A stretch of DNA of 64,000 nt from Bidens hawaiensis (GCA_021521415.1 JAIQDT010004982.1:124001-188000), one strand, 5' to 3'. Numbered from the stretch's first letter, positions 46,438 to 60,029 are shown. The notes: a model not told the origin generated them from the letters alone. A program made the numbers and translations.

Positions 46438-48340
46438 CACTACTACAAAACCCCTTATTAGCACCGGTCAAAAAAAATATTTTACAACGGTGTAAAGGTT
46501 AAACATTATATAAAATATAATACACCGTTTTAAAAATAACAATTTTCCAAACCCGTTTTAAATAACAAGAAAAAGCATTGTTTATTGAACAAAATTCTAA
46601 ACAACGGTCAAAAAAAGTGTTTTACAACGGTGTGAAGGTCAATTGTTACAATTATGAAGAACGTTAGCGTTGTTTATTAAACAAAAATTTAAACAACATT
46701 GAAAAAAATGTTTTACAAGTCAACTGTTGTAAATAAGAAGAAAACTAGCGTTGTTTATTGAACAAAACTTTAAACAACGGTCAAAGAAAATGTTTTACAA
46801 CGGTGCAAAGTTTAATCATTGTAAATAAGAAGAAAACTAAAGTTGTTAATTCTTTCTAAGTGGCCTTTATTCTAATTTTCCCTTCTACCACTTTATAATG
46901 CTTTCATTTCCTTCTTTGAAAAATTTCATCAATTTCATCTCCCTTTTTAACCTCTAAATATGGCTTTCTTAAATTTTTCTCATCATTCTTTCTAAATCTA
47001 CTCTTCGAATTGCATATGTGTTCATCAGATTTTGTTAAATTGAGGTAACTTTGTTGTATTTGTTTGTAATTTTAGCGAGGGTTTATTTGAGGCTTGATTT
47101 TGTTATGTTTAAATTGTATATCTCAGTACTTTATGTTTACTAGATTGAAAGATTGCATCTGCATAGGGTTTATCATTATGTTATTGCTTATTTGATGTCT
47201 CTGATTTCGTTACATAGTTACAGATTCATTCCATTATCGTCTTCATTCTCTAAACATAGAGTTTATGATTAAAGGAAGAAGCTTTTTCTGCTATACTACA
47301 CTTTAGGCATGTCTCTCGTTCTTCCGCTTTTTGGACTTTTAATTGTTTTGATAAATATATTTAGAAATGGAAGTGATATATTGTTTTTTGGAGTTTTTTC
47401 AAAATGAAAGAATCATACAATTAAAGGAAAGCGGAATGTGCGCCAGGTGTTTGATAAAAATATTAAATGAGGAAGTATATATTGTTACACCATGTAAAGC
47501 GAATGTTAGTGATCAACATTGTATTCTAGAAAATAGTGCTTTAGGTTTTATATATGGATTTCGGAAAAGTATGTTGCACTTAGTAATGACTCCAAGCTGA
47601 ATAGAGTAAATGATGATTGATGACCATACCCAAGAAAGAACATGTAAGTGGCTATAAATAACACTGAAGCTGTTTTTATGTTGTTCTAATCCAATACAAC
47701 AAGACTTGTTAAGCCACACAAAGTAGCTTTCACATAAACTTAATTTGTGTTACATCTTTGATTAAAGTTGTAGTCTCATGTAAATGCTAAGTGATCCATT
47801 TTCACATATATTAAAGAGTTGGTTTCCTTATGTTGATAGATATTCTAATATTTAGCTGGACCGAAGACGAACATAGTGTTACCAGAAGAAGGGAAGGAAG
47901 TAAGGGTTTCTTACTCAAATTGTTGAAGAATATGCGGATGCGATTTTGAAGATTTTAAGGATGTTATTCGAGGCCATTTTTGTATAAATGTATGACGAGT
48001 TATGTATATAGATTGGATTTGAGGCTTTTTGTTGCTACAATGTGTTGTTTAATACAAATATAACTTTTATTTAAAAAAAATAAATATATAAAAGCGTTGT
48101 TATTGGGATAATCAAAGAACCGTTATTTTTGGCTCATAAAAGAACCGTTGTTTTATTTTTATATCATTTACAACGGTCTTTTATATATTATTTTATTACA
48201 ATGAAGCGTTGATTTAGAATATCATATCTTACACCGGTTTATAAATCGTTTTATATTAATTTTGCAACACAAGGTTTAAAACGGTTTTAAAAGCATTATG
48301 TAAACCTCATTCAACCGTTCTAAAATGACATTTTCTTTAT
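46438..48340. mobile_element. CACTA-like element, 3' end not found
   Basis: Starts CACTACTACAAAA, the CACTA terminus. The first 420 bp carry repeated subterminal blocks (TTTTACAACGGTG, AAACAACGGTCAAA). The region 48100-48320 holds inverted versions (AACCGTTGTTTT, TTTACAACGGTC, AAAACGGTTTTAAAA). No TAGTG end was seen near 48340, so the right boundary is approximate and the element may be truncated. A 77-codon frame at 47367-47600 is not recognised; no transposase is present. Confidence 0.6.
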
Positions 48341-49234
48341 TACTGACAACTTAAAAAATGTATATGCTAGAATAAGAAATGAGCCATGATGCACGACCAC
48401 ACTCAATTATCTATCCATTCCCTTGAACATGTCTAATTTTATATTGATACAAAACCAGTGTGTGTCACACACACACGTGTATATATATATATGTGTAATG
48501 AATGTTCTTATTAGTTTAAGACCGAAACAGAAATCTTGAAATTAGTAGTTTAATATTGCTGTTAAATATATATGATTCCAGAAATGCTGACCTTTTTGCT
48601 TAAATAAGTGGACATTTTTTTTAATTACTTGTTAACCAACAACTGAAATTGTTAATGATATAACTATATATATTTTACTAGAAAAATATTAAACATCTGT
48701 ATGCAGTAAAGTCGGTTGCCTATTTAATTAAGTACTCTCATATAGTTTCTATAAAAAGTAAAAAGTATAAAATATTACTTCAACTTGAATGTTGGTTGTA
48801 GTTTTTATATGACAGTGTTTTTAATTAATTTTATTAGTATTAGTTAACAAACAGTACGTATTTTATAACTTGTTAGATATTTCTTCTTATAAAAGGTACA
48901 ACCTAGGATGAATCCTTTTATAGTATTCATTTAATCATATGAGCATCTAATATGATTTAACATGACTTATGGTTATCCCCTATCCACAAATTAGAAAGCA
49001 TGTAGATTACTATTGCTATTAATTAATTCATTTTACAGCGAAAGGATATAATATCTATAAAAATATATATAATATAATACTAGTATTAAAGTCTAAGGAT
49101 GTTATTTAAACTATTTTGTCAACTGCAGACAACACCATTAAATAAAATTAGGAACCCATAGGCCATATCAACAAATTAAAATTCAGAAAAAAGTACACTT
49201 TTAAATTTTTTTATGAAAATAGGAAAGGCTTAAT

Positions 49235-49293
<59 letters not shown>

Positions 49294-49325
49294 AACGAAA
49301 AGTGTCATTTTTATTCTAAAATTTA
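48341..49325. other. AT-rich spacer with TA microsatellite
   Basis: Nothing beyond a TA repeat at 49237-49291 is supported. Confidence 0.5.
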
Positions 49326-49333
49326 CTTACACA

Positions 49334-49541
49334 CAGGGGCGTAGACAGTTTTAGAGGAGCGGGTGTGGCCGAACTTATACAAAATTTTGTTTTAATGTTA
49401 TATATTAGTGTATTATGACATCGAACCCGTAAAAATTTCAACATCGAACCAGTAGAAAACCAAATCTAAGTGATAAAAAATCGGTCGTCCGTCCCTCGAA
49501 ATTTTCCGAACCCATAGAAAAAAATTATGGCTACGCCACTG
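49334..49541. mobile_element. hAT-type MITE, 208 bp
   Basis: Ends CAGGGGCGTAG and CTACGCCACTG, flanked by perfect 8-bp duplication CTTACACA (49326-49333, 49542-49549). No coding content. Confidence 0.93.
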
Positions 49542-49549
49542 CTTACACA

Positions 49550-49914
49550 TGCAACTTATTCGCATATTTTAAAATGATTTAAACAGCTTAATCATGTTTT
49601 TATTATTTATTGATTTAAAATCCTTTGATGCTTTCATTAAAGTTTCAACCATTAAACACTTGTTAACACATTAAAGGAAATCAATTTAGTTGAAATTATT
49701 AACTTATATTCAGATATTACCTGATCAAACATAAAGCTAGGTTGAGGAACATAAAACCATTAAGTAATAGAATTTGAATATTTAATTAAACAAAAGCAAA
49801 AGCTAAGAATATTTATGGGGTTTAATCTTACAATATGCTAATGAGAGGTCCATGTGCCTTGATTATGACTAATATTGTCGTATTATCACCTATGTTTAAT
49901 CTCTCTCTCTCTCC

Positions 49915-49948
<34 letters not shown>

Positions 49949-50442
49949 GTTTAAGTTAAAGAAATAAATAAAATTACTACGAGAAATGCGATAAATAAAT
50001 ATGAGTTACTAGTTTTATTTTAGGTTTTAAAAGTTTAAATATAAATGAAAAAGATATAAATGCAACAATAAATGTATACTCTCTTTCCAATTAATACAAC
50101 TAATATAATAATAAATAATCTCTCTCTAATTAATATATCTACATAATTTAACTAAAATAATTAAAAAAATATAACACTAATTTAGTTTTCATAAATAATA
50201 AAAAAATGTCATACAAATGTGTCCATTAAATGCAAACAATAAATATACAACCTATACAAAATTATATAACATACACTTGTTTTGAGCAATAAAAACGTAC
50301 AATATACAAAAAAGCATACAACTTACATAATAAATTCGACATCAACAATTATATAAACTACACAAATATACACATATCCTACACGTGTGTAGGTTATATG
50401 TTTTTCGTGTGTAGGTTATGTTTTCTTATTCTAAGAACAAGT
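49550..50442. other. AT-rich spacer
   Basis: Contains a TC/TA microsatellite at about 49900-49950; otherwise nothing supported. Confidence 0.5.
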
Positions 50443-50945
50443 GGGTTATATGTGGTTGTATATTTTATATTTAATGCAAACATATGTAAGATATGCTTTT
50501 GTATTATTCATCACAATGTAACTACGTGTTGATGTATATTGATAAGTTGAGTTGGAAGAAATTGGTTTTAAATAGAAAATTTTTTTAATGTACGAATAAA
50601 TTATATTTGTGTAGGATAAAGTTTTCATGTGTAGGTTATATGTTTTCGTGTGCGTATGTATTTTATAGATGATGAATTTTGTGTGTATGTTATATGTTTT
50701 TTTATTCTCAGAACAAGTGTAGGCTATATATTTTTGTGTATGTTGTATTTTTTTTGTTGATATTTAGTGCTAACACATGTAAATAGTTTTTTATATTATT
50801 TATCACAATGTAACTACGTGTTGATGGATATTTATATATTAAGTTGGAAGAAATTTGGATAGAATTAAAGAAATTTGAACGTATGAATAAATTATACTTG
50901 TGTAGGATAAATTGTACTTGTGTAGGATAAAAATTTGGATAGAAA
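50443..50945. repeat. Diverged tandem duplication of about 265 bp
   Basis: Two units share ATCACAATGTAACTACGTGT, AAGTTGGAAGAAATT-like blocks and TAAATTATACTTGTGTAGGA (about 50509-50620 and 50810-50910). They are rich in GTGTAGGTTATATG. Frames on the minus strand here are by-products of the repeat. Confidence 0.7.
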
Positions 50946-51086
50946 ATAAATGAATTCTTAATATTTTTCAATTATAGTAATTTGATTAGTTATCCTAAAA
51001 TAAAACTAGTGGTCCATATTCATTTCTCGCATTTCTCGCAGTAATTTCATTTCTCTCTTGAACCATCCCCTATATCTATATATAAA

Positions 51087-51333
51087 GGTTCAAATAAGAA
51101 TAACGAGTTTCTTAGGAATAGTAAGAATCAACAAAATTTTGACATTTGGCATTACAAATAATGGTGAAAGAACAATTCTAGGAAACTATGTCGGTTATAA
51201 TGATGAAAGGGTAATTCTAGAAAACAGTGTTGGTTATTGTTAATTTTAAATCACAACCATTGATTAACATGATCCAATGGCTATGATTTATTTCTAGTCT
51301 TCCTAGTAAACTACTTATTTTTAGGATAACGCT

Positions 51334-51377
<44 letters not shown>

Positions 51378-51400
51378 CTAATAGCATTCTTATTTGACCC
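51087..51400. mobile_element. Short TIR element
   Basis: Left end GGTTCAAATAAGAAT and right end ATTCTTATTTGACCC are inverted complements with one mismatch. Flanks are AT-rich and no clear target duplication was found. Internally repeated GGWAATTCTAG-like blocks occur at 51170-51225. Superfamily unassigned. Confidence 0.55.
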
Positions 51401-51954
51401 ATCAAATTTTGTGAGAGTGGTTTTTATAATTTAGAGATTTGTTTAGGGTGTTATGAGTGAAGAATAGAGAAAATGTAGTGTTTTTTTATAAATTATTTTT
51501 TTTATTAAATAAATATGATTTATGATTTTTTTAAATATAAAAAATAAATACATTTTAAAAATAATATTTGCAAAATAATATTTGCAAACCAACAGTTCTG
51601 CATCAAAACAATAATAAGAATCATATATATTTTGAAATAAGTCAATTTTTTAAAAAACCTTATCGATATGTTCAAAAAAAATTAAGATATACTGTGTATT
51701 TATATATTATTTATAGTTAAATATTATAATCAAGTTTAATAGTTAAGTTTGGGTTACAATCAATTATTTTATGACATATGTTTTATGACATATGGTTGAG
51801 AACCACTCAAGTTTAGGTTACAATCTAGGGTGCTCCACCAACCAGGTTTCCAACTTAGTTTGATATGAATTTCTTTTTAAATTTTTTAAATTTACTTCAA
51901 CTTTTGTCTTATTGGTGATCAGCCCAACACTAGGTCGGTCACCAATAAAAGTTG
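51401..51954. other. AT-rich spacer
   Basis: No supported gene. An imperfect inverted pair TTATTGGTGATC / GGTCACCAATAA sits at about 51909-51948, next to the PIF element. Confidence 0.5.
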
Positions 51955-51957
51955 TTA

Positions 51958-53989
51958 AGGGCATTCCCAACACATTCCCCTAAATATTAGAGCGGACGGG
52001 GCGGTGCGTGGTGGCCTCCCCGTCAAGCGTGATGAGCCAAGGAACACCGCCGCCGCTCCCTTGTCACGCACAAATTGTTAGTTTGCGTGATGGCCATCAA
52101 GCTTGGTGGGGGTGATTTTCAAGAAAAATAGCCGTTGAGGGGGGGGGGGGTCAAAATAGCCGTTGGAATTGAAAAATAAAAAAAAAACATTAAAACCAAA
52201 CACAATAAAAACATTATAAATATATCTTCAAAACATACACAAATCCAACTTAAATCCAACTCAAAATCTTCTATTACACACCATTTTTAACATATCAAAT
52301 GGAGGGTTCTAAGAAACGTGGGTCAGGTTCAAAGAAAACCCAAACCCGACCAAAGGTTCGACAAAATCTCGGAGAACCGACAAGATTTCGCTTACAAGAC
52401 GAACCCGACACAAACCAACCTTCCGAACAACAACCTTATTATCCCCAACCTTTTCAACCGTCCCAAAACCAACAACAACAACGTTATTATTAACCGTCCC
52501 AAAACCAATCATATCAAAACCAACCTTTTATACCCCCTTTTTCTACCCAAAATTACCCAAATAATGCTATTCAAAATTTTGGATCTCAACCGTCTTAAAT
52601 GTTTGGCTTTCAACCGTCTCAATTGTTTGGCTCTCAACCGTCTCAAATGTCCGTCGATCCCCTAGACAATAACGATGTTATACATCAATTTGCAAGTGCT
52701 TTTCGTCACGATGTGCAAACTTTGGATGAAGATGAATCCGAGTATGAGGAGCCGCATCAAAGAGGTGCTCGGCGTTGGTTGGCCGATGAAGAGGTCGCCT
52801 CGACCAAGGCTTATTTACATTGCTCCGAATCAAAAAAACGCTCAAACCAACAAAAAAAGACGCGTTATGGAAACGTATTAAAGAACATTTCTCACAACTT
52901 CCCGACGCAACCGAACGAAACAAGGATCAAATGATTGGAAAGTGAGGAGATTTGAATAAAAAAATGTCAACATTTAATGCTTGTTACGTCCAAGAGGTAA
53001 CTATTTTAGTTTATTTATTTTTATAATCTATTACTTTATTTTTATAATTTGATATATATAATTTTTTCTAAATGTTTTGTAGTCCCGAACTCCACAAAGC
53101 GGAGTGAGCGAGGTGACTATGATAATGAACGCTTTTCGCGAATATGTCTCAGTTTACAAATGTAAGGATTTTCCCCACTTGGATGCGTGGCAGATTGCGA
53201 GACGTCACGCGAAGTGGGTACCGATTCCGTTGGTCGATTTGAACGGACCAACGGCTCCAAGGAAGAAAGGATCTTGTACAAAAAGATCAAAAACTTCCGA
53301 GTCCGGGGACTACACGACGTCTACCGGCGGCTTGTCATGCAACATGCCGAACATGAACTTGAACGAAGAACCTGAAGACAATCCCGACGAAGACATACCC
53401 ACACCCACACGGCCGAATCGCAAGAAAAGTGGGGAATCGTCAAGACTTGTAAAGGAAGCGGTGGCCGAAAACTTCGCCGAATACAAGTCGGCTAAGATGG
53501 GGGAAATGGCCGAGAAGAAGGAGTTTAGGAAAGAGGCTTATATGTTAAAAATGAAACGTGAGGAGACGTATATCAACCATTTGAATGAAAAACAAAAAAA
53601 CGCCGATCTAACTTTCCTCCTACAACCGCATGACCATCTTGATGAACCCTTTAAATCGCTCTTACTTCAACGAAAACGCGTGATATGCGACAAGTGGGGT
53701 TGGGAAGGGCCGTAGGTTTTTTTTTTCTTCTTTTTTTGTCGGTTTTTTTAATTTAGTTGTCTTTGTTTAATGTAATCTTGTTTTTTTTTAGTTAATGTAA
53801 AATATTGTTTTCTTTTTATTTAATTTAGTATTTATTAAAAAAAACCATCACACACCATCACACCACACCACCACCCCTAGTAAAAAACCATCACATGTGA
53901 TGGATTTGGGGTTGGTAATGTGGCACCATTTGGTTAGATGGGGTGTGTGATGAGTGATCACACCACATCCACCCCCCCCCCCCCCCCCC
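51958..53989 (+). mobile_element. PIF/Harbinger element with ORF1 only
   Basis: Bounded by TTA (51955-51957 and 53990-53992), starting AGGGCATTCCCAAC and ending in a run of 18 C before TTA. Subterminal GGGCGGTGCGTGG and CCACACCACCACCCC are complementary-like. It encodes the accessory Myb-like ORF1 but no DDE transposase. The last 110 bp (53879-53989) may be a separate Tourist MITE; the right boundary is therefore less sure than the left. Confidence 0.65.
52299..53715 (+). pseudogene. PIF/Harbinger ORF1 (Myb/SANT-like accessory protein), broken
   Basis: ORF1 of PIF/Harbinger elements binds element ends and helps the transposase. The N-terminus is Gln/Pro/Asn-rich. The Myb/SANT-like region begins RRWLADEEVASTKAYLHCSE and continues in another frame after a poly-A run near 52850-52858. 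A GT-AG intron is predicted at 52997-53082. Exon 2 (53083-53715) has WQIARRHAKWVPIP, then acidic and Lys-rich segments and a helical C-terminus typical of these proteins. Stops: TAA 52491-52493, TAA 52596-52598, TGA 52953-52955. Each can be explained by one C-to-T or G-to-A change. Confidence 0.8.
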
Positions 53990-53992
53990 TTA

Positions 53993-55541
53993 GTATGATG
54001 ATTTTGTAAAGATGTTGCTAAATTTATCATTTTCATACGATTTTTACTAAATGTAAACCCTCTTGAACTTATCAAATTAATTACCATTTTCCCTAAATAT
54101 TATTTACATACATATTAATCCCTACAACATTTTGTTTTATTTAATAGTCTCCACTAAATATATCAAATTAAAAATTATTTTGTAATTATTAAATATTATT
54201 ATTATTGTAAATATTATTAATATATTTTTATTGTTAACAGTATCAATATTAGTATCAGTCTCTCACTCATACACATATTTATATATAGTTTTATAAATAT
54301 AATAGTGCATCTATAGTGATAATAATAAATATTATTATGATAAAGGACAATAAACAAAAAAAAGAGAGAAACAAATAAAATAAAAAAATATATTATAAAA
54401 ATAAAAATAAAACTTTTAAAAAAAGACCATAAAATTTAAAAATTGTTAGAGGATAGTAAATATGTAAAATAAAATTGTTAAAGTAATTTAAAATGAAAGG
54501 GGTATGACAAGTAAGGTAAGAGAGTCGTTTAACATAAATATCTAACAAAATCTTGTTTTAGATTACAATAATATTAATTAATTTCTAAGGTCTAAAATCA
54601 TACTACTTTTGCTTCAAGGCCAATTGCACAGAGTTATGTCAAAAGAGACGGCCTTTAACTCATATTGCTCACTTTTTAATTTGCTCAAAAGGCGCTTTCA
54701 TTATCATTTGTCTATCGGTCATTATCATATGCAATAAGTTATTTTATTTTAATTTATCATGAGGATGTGATATGTGCTGTAAGTTAGGTTCAGTTAAAAT
54801 TTGACATACAAAAATTATTAAAAGTTTCGCTTTTAATCACTCTTATCTACATTTTGTTAAAAATAGGTAATCAAGTAACGTTAGGGAAAACTTGACTATG
54901 TTATCTCATCATATATGGTCTAAAATACACGTATTAAAATTCAATGTTAGATCCGTATTTGAGGCATTTTTGGGTTACATTTATCGTTTATAAAACAAAG
55001 TCCGAATTATCGGATTTATATAGAAAGATATGAACCTAATGAGTAGCGAAATCAAGCTTTTGGTGTGGCGTATATAGAGGAAATAAAAAAGGAACTCAAC
55101 AAGCATGATGTTTGGTTTCTGATCATTTGTTATTCAATGTGCCTGCATTGTGCTACAATTCTTAATAATAATCTGTAAACCCTCTAAGGCCCATAAATAA
55201 CGGGCATACCTGTGCGAAATTTATACCCAAAAGTAAAGGTGTATGGCCCAAAGCTAATATTTAAAAGAAAATAACCATATTTTTTTTTCCTCTAATTTAT
55301 TTTAAGTATTCTTTTTTTTAATACCAATTCGAGCAATGCATAGGTGCTCAAACATCCTCACATCTAACATGCGTTGAATCCTAGATTAAAGCCGTCTAAA
55401 TTTTTGATAAATTTGTTTACACGTCCGCAATAAATATGAGTTTATAATATATGAAATGAAATCTAGTAAGTTTTGTACTGTTTACCTGGTTTATAAAGGA
55501 AAGAACCGAATAAAAGATACGTCGGTAGAGAGAAGGGTATC
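53993..55541. other. AT-rich spacer
   Basis: No gene, terminal repeat or RNA motif could be supported on either strand. Confidence 0.55.
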
Positions 55542-55549
55542 ATAGCGTA

Positions 55550-56425
55550 CAGAGGCGGTGCAATCATTTTGGAGGCCTAAAGTGAAGAAAAAAATTGAGG
55601 CTCTTATTAAAAGTTAGAAAGACGAAATGAGAGAATTTATAATTTCTATTTTTCAAATTACCAAGCTTTTTCATGTTTCATATATGAAATTACAAAGTTT
55701 CAGTTTTTGTATCATAAATATGTAATTAAATCTCCCACCTTTCTCGTGGAACTAAGAACAACCGCGAAACAACATGAATAGAAAATAAGAAATCATCATC
55801 ATCATCATCGTACTCAGTATATCCCATCAATAGCAATCCTCTACCCCATAGGGATAGACAACATTTCCTCTACCCCATAGGGATAGAGAGGCTGCTTCCG
55901 GTGAGACCCCCGGCTCGATAGTAGTTTTGCATCAAGCCTTGGACATAAGACACATAACACTCAATCATCGGGAAACCGGCTGATCGGTGCATGTACCCTT
56001 GTCTTTCGGCTATCAACGCCACCACATGATGCCTGATTAACCTTCCGCCACTTTTAACGTTATTTTCACGAGATTAGTAAAATAACGCCAAAATTAGTGC
56101 AATTTCACTTTTGCCCACCCGAGGGTTTACACATATATACATTATATATGCGCACCGCAAGCAGGGCGTGCATAGAAAATAAGAAACTAAAATAGAAAAA
56201 AAAATGCAACTTATTAAGTATCGAACCTGAGCGAATGAAGAAGGAAACGGAATATATGCATCTTAACCACCAAGCCAACATTTGGAATTGTTTAAAATGT
56301 TAATTATATTTTTTAATGTTCTTTTATGTACATTTATAAATATTTAAATGTTTTAAATAGAGACCTTATTTTTTCGAAGGCCTTAAGCCTTAGCTTTACT
56401 CAACAATGTTGTAGGGCCGACCCTG
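55550..56425. mobile_element. hAT-type element, 876 bp, non-autonomous
   Basis: Left end CAGAGGCGGTGCAA and right end GTAGGGCCGACCCTG are imperfect inverted complements, flanked by a perfect 8-bp duplication ATAGCGTA (55542-55549, 56426-56433). No transposase. The centre carries a possible SINE. Confidence 0.88.
55793..55922 (-). mobile_element. Possible Au-like SINE fragment
   Basis: Read on the minus strand it starts near GAGCCGGGGGTCTCACCGG, continues AAGCAGCCTCTCTATCCC and ends in a GATGATGATGATGAT tail. This general layout recalls the plant Au SINE family (GAGCCGAGGGTCT start, simple repeat tail). A duplicated CTCTACCCCATAGGGATAGA block lies inside. Identification is from memory of the family and not certain. 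Confidence 0.45.
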
Positions 56426-56433
56426 ATAGCGTA

Positions 56434-57915
56434 TATAGTGGTTTTGTTAGTTATACTTTAATTGTTACATTTAGATTATATGTTTAATCTCGTGTAACCT
56501 AAATAATTGGATGCAAACGATTAACTTTGTAGCCATAAATAAGAGGAAGAGTCCATGACAGGGTAAAGTTTCGTTATTGCTTGTTATTAACTGGACGCTT
56601 TACTTTAGTATGATTTTTTCTGAAAAGACCCGAAACACTACACGAATATGTTGTCATATCTTGTCAGTTTAAGAAATAGGTTGCGGTCGTTTTGATCCCT
56701 TTAATTTAATTGATAGTGTTCGAGGTTGAATTGCTTAGTTAAATGAGTCATGTTTAGGTTGACATGTTTAACTAAATTAATTAAACAAGCAGACATGTGA
56801 ACATGTTTTTTTTATTAAACATATTGACCCACTATTGTTTAACCATCTTGTAACATCAACTTGATTAACACGTTTGCAGCTTGATTATACTTGCCAAACA
56901 GTTTGATGCGTTTAGATAAATTAGTTAAAAAATGTTTTTTTTTACACTACTAAGATATGGGCCATGTTCGGTTGAGCACTATGACCCGTCAACCCAACAT
57001 GATGACACCTCTAACCTTTGTTTCATCTTTCTCACTGAATGAACGTCAACAAGAACCATATCATATTTTGGGCAACATCGTAACCTATTTCTTGATTACC
57101 AATCAGTTCGTGTGGTTAAGTATCTCATGCGGTAAGCAAGTCACATTCATGAGGTAAAACCCTAATATAGTGTGAATATTGATATCTACAATTATAAAGC
57201 TACTCTAAATTTGATATTGCCAACCCGATCTCCCTTTTCACAGGGCTTCAAGAAATAGAGGACACGTTTACTCGCCCAACAAGTGTAGAGATTCTCTTAT
57301 GAGGCCAAGCTTGTTGTTTCACAAGCCCACCATTACTTTTTGGACCACCTACCTCATTTGATGATCTAATTTCTAGGCCCTTACACGCTTATGCTTTTAT
57401 GAACCCATCGACTTTCTATTCGGGAAGCTCATAGAATATGGTGCTATCATCATTCCTTTGGGGTTATGAGTTAAGGCCCAAAAACATCAATCGTACTCAT
57501 CAACAGTCAGATTGCTCTAATTTTAAATTTTCGATCAAGCCCCTTCTATTTCATCTTTTATATATCATTCGGTTGGCACTTGGATTCCTATTTACAGGTT
57601 CACGACTCCCATGATCTCAGATGTTCAAATAGATCTGGAGGTGACATATCTTATTTTAGAAAGTGTGACAAACGACTATGGTATGGCATCTTAAAATTTC
57701 TCACATTGATCGTGTATTTTCTTTGTCACTTCACATTTTTACACTTAAATATGTATTCGTAGTTTACAGTCTTTTATCAAATTTGGTCTTGATCATCCAA
57801 TTTATGTTGTATTTTCACATCGATGCCCGTCAATGATCAGACAAGTCAGCTCCACCATTTATACATTTGCTTAGATCACACATGCTTTGCTCGCTTGATG
57901 CATCTATATCAGCTT
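56434..57915. other. AT-rich spacer
   Basis: No intact gene is supported. Short frames at 56957-57157 and 57580-57762 show no domain. Confidence 0.5.
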
Positions 57916-57919
57916 CTCT

Positions 57920-58012
57920 TGACATGTGGTACTCTCGGCTTGGTCATTTACGTGATTATGTCTTTTCCCATATTTTGTTCATTGATCTTAATGGCCTTGT
58001 CATGTTTTAGTG
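57920..58012 (+). pseudogene. Copia pre-integrase relic
   Basis: In one frame the sequence reads DMWYSRLGHLRDYVFSH, close to the copia pre-integrase signature (D/L)WHSRLGH, and continues as FIDLNGLVMF before a stop. Neighbouring sequence shows no further clear pol motif, so this is a small decayed fragment. Confidence 0.4.
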
Positions 58013-59231
58013 GGTTGGTTTATGCTACACAAAGGCACATTAAGTCTTTACAAATTATTTGGAGTTAAAAGACAATTATATGATTATGTGTACACTAATG
58101 GACCTTGTTAAGTGTAAGTGGGATGATTTAGGTTACATAAAGACACATTAATAAAAACATGTTAGGTCATAACAAGTACTATTGGTGTTATCCAACACTT
58201 TTATACCAATTATGGGTGTTATGAAGCCATGTTATGTGTTACATAATACATTTAACATACATCATAATTTCTAGATATTACAAATTAAATTCGAATATTT
58301 TTGTAGTACCATGCATGTGCATTTCCTTGCTCGTTCACCAAGAGACAGACCCACTACCATGCATGTGTATTTCCTTGCTCAATATCAATCAAACGTTTTA
58401 AGAGTGGATGACTATTCCTATATATAGAAAGAAACTCATGTAAATGATACGTCTTGTGAACATATAAGTAGTATATAGTCAAGCACACACGAGATTTCAT
58501 GACCAGCATTGGCGGATTTGAATTCCAAAGACACCAATTCCAGTGTCTAATATAGTTACCGCATATAAACAAAAAGGATATAACAAATGCGGAATTCAGG
58601 GGTGGCTTGGGAGATAGAAGAAAACAAATTGTAGTTATAGGTACCGGATGTAACAAATATCATTAATTCTTGTAACCATTATTTGGTTTGAATTAATTGA
58701 TAACCGGTTAGAAAATTTGGTAAGTTTTCGTTGTTATACATTGGAATATGACAAATTACCGATGGACACCTCTATCGCAATCTGTCCTTACCGACAAACG
58801 ACTAAAAACTTTGGAGATATTTCTATCTGAAATCTTATCCTATGTATCAGGATATGGATTTTTGACAGAGTAACTATCTAATGAACTATTGATACATACA
58901 TACATACATACATACCAAGAAACGACTCATAAAACGAAGGAAGAATCCTATCTAAAATCTTTTGCCTTGAAGCACGACGAATTATCCTTCTATAATCCGT
59001 TACCAAAAAGCCCTCACAGCCAACAACTAGTTTTAGTTTGGACTTACCAATGTTTGTATGTAGCCGTTAGTAATCCGTCAGTGATGAGCTAAAATTCATG
59101 GGCTAGAATTGTTGTCGCTAATATGTAAGAATATATATATTTTATATATTTATTTATATAGCCATCATTATCATTATATAATAATAGATCAAAATAATTA
59201 ATTATACCTTATTATATATTATCTTGGTAAT
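58013..59231. other. AT-rich spacer
   Basis: Contains a direct repeat of CCATGCATGTG...ATTTCCTTGCTC (about 58311-58380) and a CATA microsatellite (58890-58916). No gene supported. Confidence 0.5.
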
Positions 59232-59545
59232 TGTTGATGGACCATATTACTCTTAATAGCTAATAAAGGGTTTCCCCTTGGGTGTATATATAGAAAGAAT
59301 AAATTAATATCATAACCTAATCACACACACATTATAATTTTGTGTGCCTCCTCTCTCCAAAACCGGGTTCCTCTCAAGAACCCTAACAATCCTTAACTAT
59401 ACATCCTAAAGGGGAACTCGATCAAGATAACAAGCATGTCGACTACATCATACCCTGCTGCGGTTACTACTCTCCCTGCTGTAACAGGTTCATAGGTTTA
59501 ATATTTATCATGTTTTCTATTACTTACATGAAGAACTGATCAACA
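59232..59545 (+). repeat. Possible copia 5' LTR at the window edge
   Basis: Starts TGTTGATGGACC and ends GATCAACA. Two bases later TGGCATCAGAG (59548-59558) resembles the iMet primer site TGGTATCAGAG with one mismatch. A TATA-like TGTATATATAG at 59282 suits an LTR promoter. The partner LTR would lie beyond the window. Alternatively 59437-59489, which opens MSTTSYPAAVTTLPAVTG and ends in a GT donor-like site, could be a first exon of a host gene or of the element. Confidence 0.4.
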
Positions 59546-59755
59546 TGTGGCATCAGAGTGATTTTATTTAATTAGTTATTCATGTTTTTCATAAATCTAA
59601 AATTGAAGTTGGAAAACTGTATTGATTAAAAGTTTGATTCATACTCGCATAAAAAATTGATTATAAACTTTAGTGTTTTTGGTTCATGGGGTGTTTTTTA
59701 TTAATATAAAACAAGTTTTCATCTCATTATGTTTATGATCCTATCTTATATTTAA

Positions 59756-59790
<35 letters not shown>

Positions 59791-60027
59791 GAGTATTTAC
59801 GGTTCTAAGGCCATTAATTTTTTATGTGAGGTAACGAAATCTAATTATTATTCTTGAATGTGATCTATTTTCTAATTCTATGTAATCTTGTCAAAATTTG
59901 TTTATTTATTTATTCTTTAAATTTTGAAAATTAGATAACATATTTAGAAATTAGATTTTAAATCTCTTTACATTAGGATTTGATTATATTTCTAAAAGTG
60001 TGTATCTTTATATATAAGTTTCGATTA

Positions 60028-60029
<2 letters not shown>

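Noticed and set aside
47367..47600. 77-codon frame in the CACTA-like element
   Set aside because: No transposase or other domain could be recognised.
50446..50971. Two minus-strand frames of 60 and 87 codons
   Set aside because: They arise from a tandemly duplicated AT-rich unit and resemble each other only for that reason.
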